Assembly: GCF_000144405.1 (NCBI RefSeq)
Contig: NC_014370.1
Span: 62,001 to 126,000, forward strand
Direction of reading: 5' to 3'
DNA length: 64,000 nucleotides
Origin: Prevotella melaninogenica ATCC 25845
GTDB lineage: Bacteria; Bacteroidota; Bacteroidia; Bacteroidales; Bacteroidaceae
Shown: piece after piece, positions 60,880-64,000 of the stretch
How positions within the stretch are numbered: the first letter of the stretch is position 1
How the letters are laid out: the number at the start of each line of letters is the position of its first letter
Notes under the pieces: model-generated
What the model saw: only the letters and a program-made list of their open reading frames with translations
What the model was told of the DNA's origin: nothing
Databases searched by the model: none
Made by a program: the position numbers and the translations under genes

Positions 60880-61896
60880 ATGAAGACGAATATAAAAATC
60901 ATTTTCGGCTGCCTCTTGGCAGTGTCCCTCGCAACCGTAGCATACGGCTGTAAAGGGAAAGCAAGCAACAGTGATAATGGTGCTGACACAGTAGCTACAG
61001 CAAAACCGGTCGGACCTACGTTTAATGCCGACTCTGCATACGCCTTTACAGCAGCACAGTGTGACTTCGGACCACGTGTGATGAACTCTGCAGCACATGA
61101 TAAGTGTGGCAAGTGGATAGTAGAGAAATTTAAGGAGTATGGCTGTGATGTACAGGAGCAGAAAGCCGATCTAAAAGCCTATGACGGTACGGTCTTGAAG
61201 TCAACTAATATCATTGCACGTTTTAATCCAGAAGCAAAGAAGCGTATCTTAATCTGTGCGCACTGGGATAGTCGTCCTTGGGCAGACAATGATCCAGACT
61301 CTACTAACCACAAGAAGCCTGTTATGGCTGCGAATGATGGTGCCAGTGGAGTGGCTGTAATGCTTGAGTTGGCTCGTCAGTTGCAGGCTGATAAGAAGTT
61401 AAAAGTAGGTGTTGACTTTGTTTGCTTTGATGCTGAAGACTGGGGAGTACCACGTTGGGAGACTCGATATCCGAATGCTGACGACTCTTGGGCATTGGGT
61501 GCACAATACTATGCAAAGAACTTCCCGACAGCTGTTAAGCCTGAATTCGGTATTTTGTTAGATATGGTAGGAGGCGAAGGTGCACAATTCTATCGCGAGG
61601 GAATGTCTATTCAGTTTGCTTCTGATGTCGTAAACCGTGTTTGGGAGGCTGCAAAGGGAGCAGGTTTCGGCTCTTATTTCCCTGATGCTATCGGTGGAAT
61701 GGTTACTGACGACCATGTTCCAGTGAACCAGTTTGCAGGTATTCCTACTATTGATATCATTCCTTACTATCCTGATTGTCAGCAAAGCTCTTTCGGTCCA
61801 ACATGGCATACAGTCAATGACACTATGGAACATATCGATAAGAATACGTTGTTAGCAGTTGGTCAGACCGTCATACAGGTATTGTATACGCTGTAA
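60880..61896 (+). CDS. M28-family peptidase / glutaminyl-peptide cyclotransferase-like lipoprotein
   Basis: A 338-residue exported zinc enzyme resembling animal-type glutaminyl cyclases, which convert N-terminal Gln to pyroglutamate, and aminopeptidases of M28. The signal peptide is followed by a Cys (VAYGCKGKAS), so it may be a lipoprotein. Zinc motifs: ILICAHWDSRPWADNDPDST (His and Asp), AANDGASGVAVMLELARQL, and CFDAEDWGVPRW (Glu/Asp). GGMVTDDHVPVNQFAGIPTI supplies the last ligand. The QC-like set (WDSRPWAD and AEDWG) favours cyclase over aminopeptidase, but this is not certain. It follows the C26-M19 gene at 65 bases and may be in the same operon. Confidence 0.9.
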   Translation: MKTNIKIIFGCLLAVSLATVAYGCKGKASNSDNGADTVATAKPVGPTFNADSAYAFTAAQCDFGPRVMNSAAHDKCGKWIVEKFKEYGCDVQEQKADLKAYDGTVLKSTNIIARFNPEAKKRILICAHWDSRPWADNDPDSTNHKKPVMAANDGASGVAVMLELARQLQADKKLKVGVDFVCFDAEDWGVPRWETRYPNADDSWALGAQYYAKNFPTAVKPEFGILLDMVGGEGAQFYREGMSIQFASDVVNRVWEAAKGAGFGSYFPDAIGGMVTDDHVPVNQFAGIPTIDIIPYYPDCQQSSFGPTWHTVNDTMEHIDKNTLLAVGQTVIQVLYTL

Positions 61897-61913
61897 AATA
61901 TAAAGTCTCATAT

Positions 61914-61951
61914 AAAGAGGATGTGTCCAAAATAGATACATCCTCTTTTTT
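61914..61951 (+). terminator. Intrinsic terminator after the M28/QC gene
   Basis: AAAGAGGATGT pairs with ACATCCTCTTT over a short loop, followed by TTTTGTTTTTG. Confidence 0.85.
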
Positions 61952-62017
61952 GTTTTTGTTCCTTTTTGGGTTCTTCCGAAATATGGAGTGATAAATTAAA
62001 ACGCTTATATAATAAGG

Positions 62018-62253
62018 CACACAGAGCTACGGAGAGGACGGAGATAAAGGCAATGTCACGGAGGTGCCGACGGCACAAAGAGCGACGGAGGTATAGCGTA
62101 CAGATTTCTAATGATTCTTTTGGTATGAACGCTTTGTATATAAATTGCTAACAGAATTGGCAAACAATCTCCGTCGCTCCACGTACCGACGGTACCTCCG
62201 TGCCTACCAGTGCTTGTTTTGATATCCCTCCGTACTCTCCGTTCCTCTGTGTG
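62018..62253. mobile_element. ~236-bp element with long imperfect inverted repeats
   Basis: The left arm CACACAGAGCTACGGAGAGG, then GTCACGGAGGTGCCGACGGC, then AGCGACGGAGGT is mirrored by the right arm (complement CACACAGAGGAACGGAGAGT, then GGCACGGAGGTACCGTCGGT, then AGCGACGGAG). Roughly 80 bases on each side pair imperfectly around a central unique ~70 bases. No open frame of note is inside. The element may be a MITE, a structured RNA gene or a composite of repeats. It lies between the M28/QC terminator and copy D of the 260-bp repeat, all in the 860-base gap 61897-62756. Confidence 0.55.
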
Positions 62254-62390
62254 ACATTTCATCAGAGACCTAAGCTTAGGTGCATTATTATCACTCCAAA
62301 ATACTGAAGACCCTCTTTTTGACGCTCTAACCCTGATATAGAAAAATAGAAAGCGTACTATTCCGCACAAAGTGTTTTTTGTTTTATAAC

Positions 62391-62658
62391 TTCAAAAGTA
62401 TGGATAAGGTTTTGAAAAATAATTATATAATTTCAAATAAAACATCTATAAATAACGGCAAAAATACGAATAAGAAGCGGGTTTGTAACCAACAGGAAAT
62501 CAGTTTGTTATAACGGAGCAATTTAAAAGGTGCTTAATTGGACTTCAAAAGGGCGTTAGTAACGTTGCTAAAGGGCACCTTTTGCAAGCCAATTGGGCGT
62601 CTTTAAGAAGCCAAAAGAGCATGTATTGGAAGTGAAGTGCATGAAAATAGTTTACAAA
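62391..62658 (+). repeat. Dispersed ~260-bp intergenic element, copy D
   Basis: Full-length copy with core AAAAGGTGCTTAATTGGACTT, CAAAAGGGCGTTAGTAACG and AAAGGGCACCTTTTGCAAGC. It retains the AAAAGGTGC/GCACCTTTT pairing. It lies between the M28/QC gene and the unknown gene at 62757, directly next to the 62018 element. Confidence 0.85.
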
Positions 62659-62678
62659 AAGCGGTCGTGAAAAGATGA

Positions 62679-62720
62679 ATCCGATTATGGGAAGAAACTC
62701 TTGCAACCATAATCGGAATT
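62679..62720 (-). terminator. Terminator of the 62757-63191 gene
   Basis: CCGATTATGG pairs with CCATAATCGG across a 20-base loop, 37 bases beyond the stop codon of the minus-strand gene. On that strand the T-run is weak. Confidence 0.6.
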
Positions 62721-62756
62721 TATTTGGATTGATATTGTGAATCCTATTCCAGACGT

Positions 62757-63191
62757 TTAGATACGCTTTAACGACTGTTTAACGCCAGAGATAAGCAAGC
62801 CCATTTCCGCAGCATTCAGTCCTCTAATTAAGACGTTAGGCTCTCTATACTCCACAGCGTAGTTGGATAAAGCGGGTACACAATGAAAGAAAGGTAAGTC
62901 AACCACCTCTCCTTTCTTTGTCGTACTTACAAATGTAAGACGAATGTCAGAGAAGTTTTCTTTTTCGTTTTTATATAACTCATTGGGATACATTGGTAGA
63001 ATGGTATTAACTCCCTCTGTTATAACAAAATTCAAAAGCTTTTCTTTTCCCTCTTTTTCATAACATTGTGGCTCTGCCACATAAGCCTTCGACCATAGGT
63101 CAGCCTCCCCTGTCCCTTCTTCATCTAAGAGACATTGTTCATTTTGCTGATCCTTACGCTTATTCTTGTTAAAGAAATCGAATATACCCAT
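62757..63191 (-). CDS. Unknown cytosolic protein
   Basis: A 144-residue protein I do not recognise. It starts MGIFDFFNKNKRKDQQNEQC, a pattern seen in some small cytosolic or toxin-immunity-type proteins with an SseB-like N-terminal helix. The middle is VITEGVNTILPMYPNELYKN, then LTFVSTTKKGEVVDLPFFHC. It ends LISGVKQSLKRI. No signal peptide or membrane segment is seen, and no toxin gene is adjacent. It has a -7 element about 95 bases upstream and its own terminator. Coding status is fairly secure from the reading frame length and lack of a competing frame. Confidence 0.65.
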   Translation of the reverse strand: MGIFDFFNKNKRKDQQNEQCLLDEEGTGEADLWSKAYVAEPQCYEKEGKEKLLNFVITEGVNTILPMYPNELYKNEKENFSDIRLTFVSTTKKGEVVDLPFFHCVPALSNYAVEYREPNVLIRGLNAAEMGLLISGVKQSLKRI

Positions 63192-63286
63192 ATAGTCTTG
63201 CTGTTACTATCTTTATTCGCAAAGTGACTAATTATGTAATAAAAGTAATCGGAAATAGATAAAATTCTATCCCAAAAAGACGTTTG

Positions 63287-63294
63287 CAAAGATA
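63287..63294 (-). promoter_or_regulatory. -7 promoter element of the unknown gene
   Basis: Complement TATCTTTG, about 95 bases upstream of the ATG at 63191. No -33 box at the right spacing was found. Confidence 0.5.
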
Positions 63295-63520
63295 AAAACT
63301 TCGTACAACATAAACACAATTACGTATGTTAAAAAGACTAAACTGTATATACAAATCGGTTTAATCATCGATAAAACATCTAAAAACGGGGCTTAATAAA
63401 TGTTGTTTTGGTAGTGCTTTCGAAAATATCCTACAGCTTATTATCGACAAAACAGTTAGAAACACGGAGGCTAACAACATCTTTTTAGTTTATTATGCTG
63501 TAGGTTCACACAGAAATGTT

Positions 63521-63528
63521 TATCTTTG
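63521..63528 (+). promoter_or_regulatory. -7 promoter element of the SpmA/SpmB-like gene
   Basis: TATCTTTG matches TAnnTTTG, 90 bases before the ATG at 63618. The 426-base gap 63192-63617 has no other feature. Confidence 0.5.
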
Positions 63529-63617
63529 CATTGGGAAAGAATGGTGCCATTGTGGGGCTGTCTGTCCCCACTTCTGATTCATAACAGACATATTAAAACA
63601 GTTATAAAAAGCGATAA

Positions 63618-64000
63618 ATGGCACTGAACTATATTTGGATAGGATTCTTCGTAATAGCATTTGTCTTCGGAATTATCTCTCTGTTGATGGGCGATACAAC
63701 GATATTCGAGAAGATGATGAACTCTACCTTTGATTCATCTAAGAATGCCTTTACAACATCAATAGGCTTGACAGGAGTCTTGACACTGTGGTTAGGAATC
63801 ATGAAGATTGGTGAAAAGGCTGGTGTTGTCAATGTTCTTGCACGTATGCTCAGCCCTTTCTTCTCAAAACTCTTCCCTGATATTCCTAAGAATCACCCTG
63901 TTATGGGTTCTATCTTTATGAATATAGCATCGAACATGTTAGGACTTGACAATGCAGCTACGCCTACAGGATTGAAGGCGATGGCGCAGATGCAAGAGTT
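63618..64000 (+). CDS. Nucleoside-recognition / spore-maturation (SpmA-like) membrane protein, N-terminal part (cut by window edge)
   Basis: The gene runs off the window; 127 codons are visible. I translated it from the ATG at 63618: MALNYIWIGFFVIAFVFGII starts the first transmembrane segment. TTSIGLTGVLTLWLGIMKIG and KNHPVMGSIFMNIASNMLGL follow, then DNAATPTGLKAMAQMQEL. The Gate/SpmA motif DNAATPxG is clear. In Bacteroidetes SpmA and SpmB are often fused; whether that is so here is outside the window. The transported or bound substrate is not known. Confidence 0.88.
   Translation, partial: MALNYIWIGFFVIAFVFGIISLLMGDTTIFEKMMNSTFDSSKNAFTTSIGLTGVLTLWLGIMKIGEKAGVVNVLARMLSPFFSKLFPDIPKNHPVMGSIFMNIASNMLGLDNAATPTGLKAMAQMQE

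Overview
This window is chromosomal DNA of a Bacteroidetes species, most likely an oral-type Prevotella close to P. melaninogenica or P. histicola. The evidence is gene content (SusC/SusD pair, DUF4252, DUF2851, DUF4294 and WbqC-like families, a b558-type fumarate reductase operon), promoters of the Bacteroidetes type (-33 TTTG and -7 TAnnTTTG), near-absence of Shine-Dalgarno sequences and moderate GC. The genus is an inference. No rRNA, tRNA, CRISPR array, prophage or intact insertion sequence was recognised.

Layout. 1-3.7 kb: leftward uvrC (cut by the window edge), apt and mnmG, with two parS-like sites (851-866 and 1680-1695). 3.7-10.6 kb: a frameshifted outer-membrane protein gene, an MFS exporter, a GH84 hexosaminidase and an unknown secreted protein. 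10.4-14.1 kb: the frdCAB fumarate reductase operon. 14-26.3 kb, rightward: a pseudokinase-like membrane protein, a VanX-type dipeptidase, a THUMP-like methyltransferase, a secreted endonuclease I, a GNAT-like protein, parE and an S41 protease. 26.9-33.5 kb, leftward: ybeY-coaD, an ECF sigma / membrane anti-sigma candidate / three DUF4252 operon, then dprA, a thioesterase and a DUF2851 gene. 33.9-37.2 kb: dapB, lepB and a WbqC-like gene. 37.4-43.7 kb: DUF4294 gene, porin, aspA, a small lipoprotein and a TPR-like protein. 43.7-48.8 kb: an orphan SusC/SusD pair. 49-55 kb: phosphodiesterase, acyltransferase, ruvB, YitT-like transporter, glutathione peroxidase, sirtuin. 55-62 kb: three consecutive FKBP isomerases, an Lrp regulator, a peptidase C26-M19 fusion and an M28/glutaminyl-cyclase-like protein. 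The window ends in an unknown gene and the start of an SpmA/SpmB-like membrane protein.

Themes. AspA makes fumarate from aspartate and FrdCAB reduces it to succinate, the core anaerobic respiration of this genus. Envelope maintenance is well represented: LepB, S41 protease, periplasmic FKBPs, ECF sigma operon and VanX-like dipeptidase.

The least explained content is intergenic. There are at least six families of short dispersed repeats: (1) a ~260-bp element with a hyperconserved ~100-bp core, in four full and one partial copy; (2) clustered GCACCA/TGGTGC palindromes at five loci; (3) a GC-rich palindromic repeat that occurs as inverted pairs around the 5' ends of two genes and reads in frame inside both; (4) four-unit arrays of a TTTTCATGAAAA palindrome at two loci; (5) a TTAACCC...CATTAG motif that forms terminal inverted repeats of a ~200-bp element; (6) TTATTAGCC-type short tandem repeats. 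With the parS pair and the ECF/DUF4252 operon, these are the main things to follow up.
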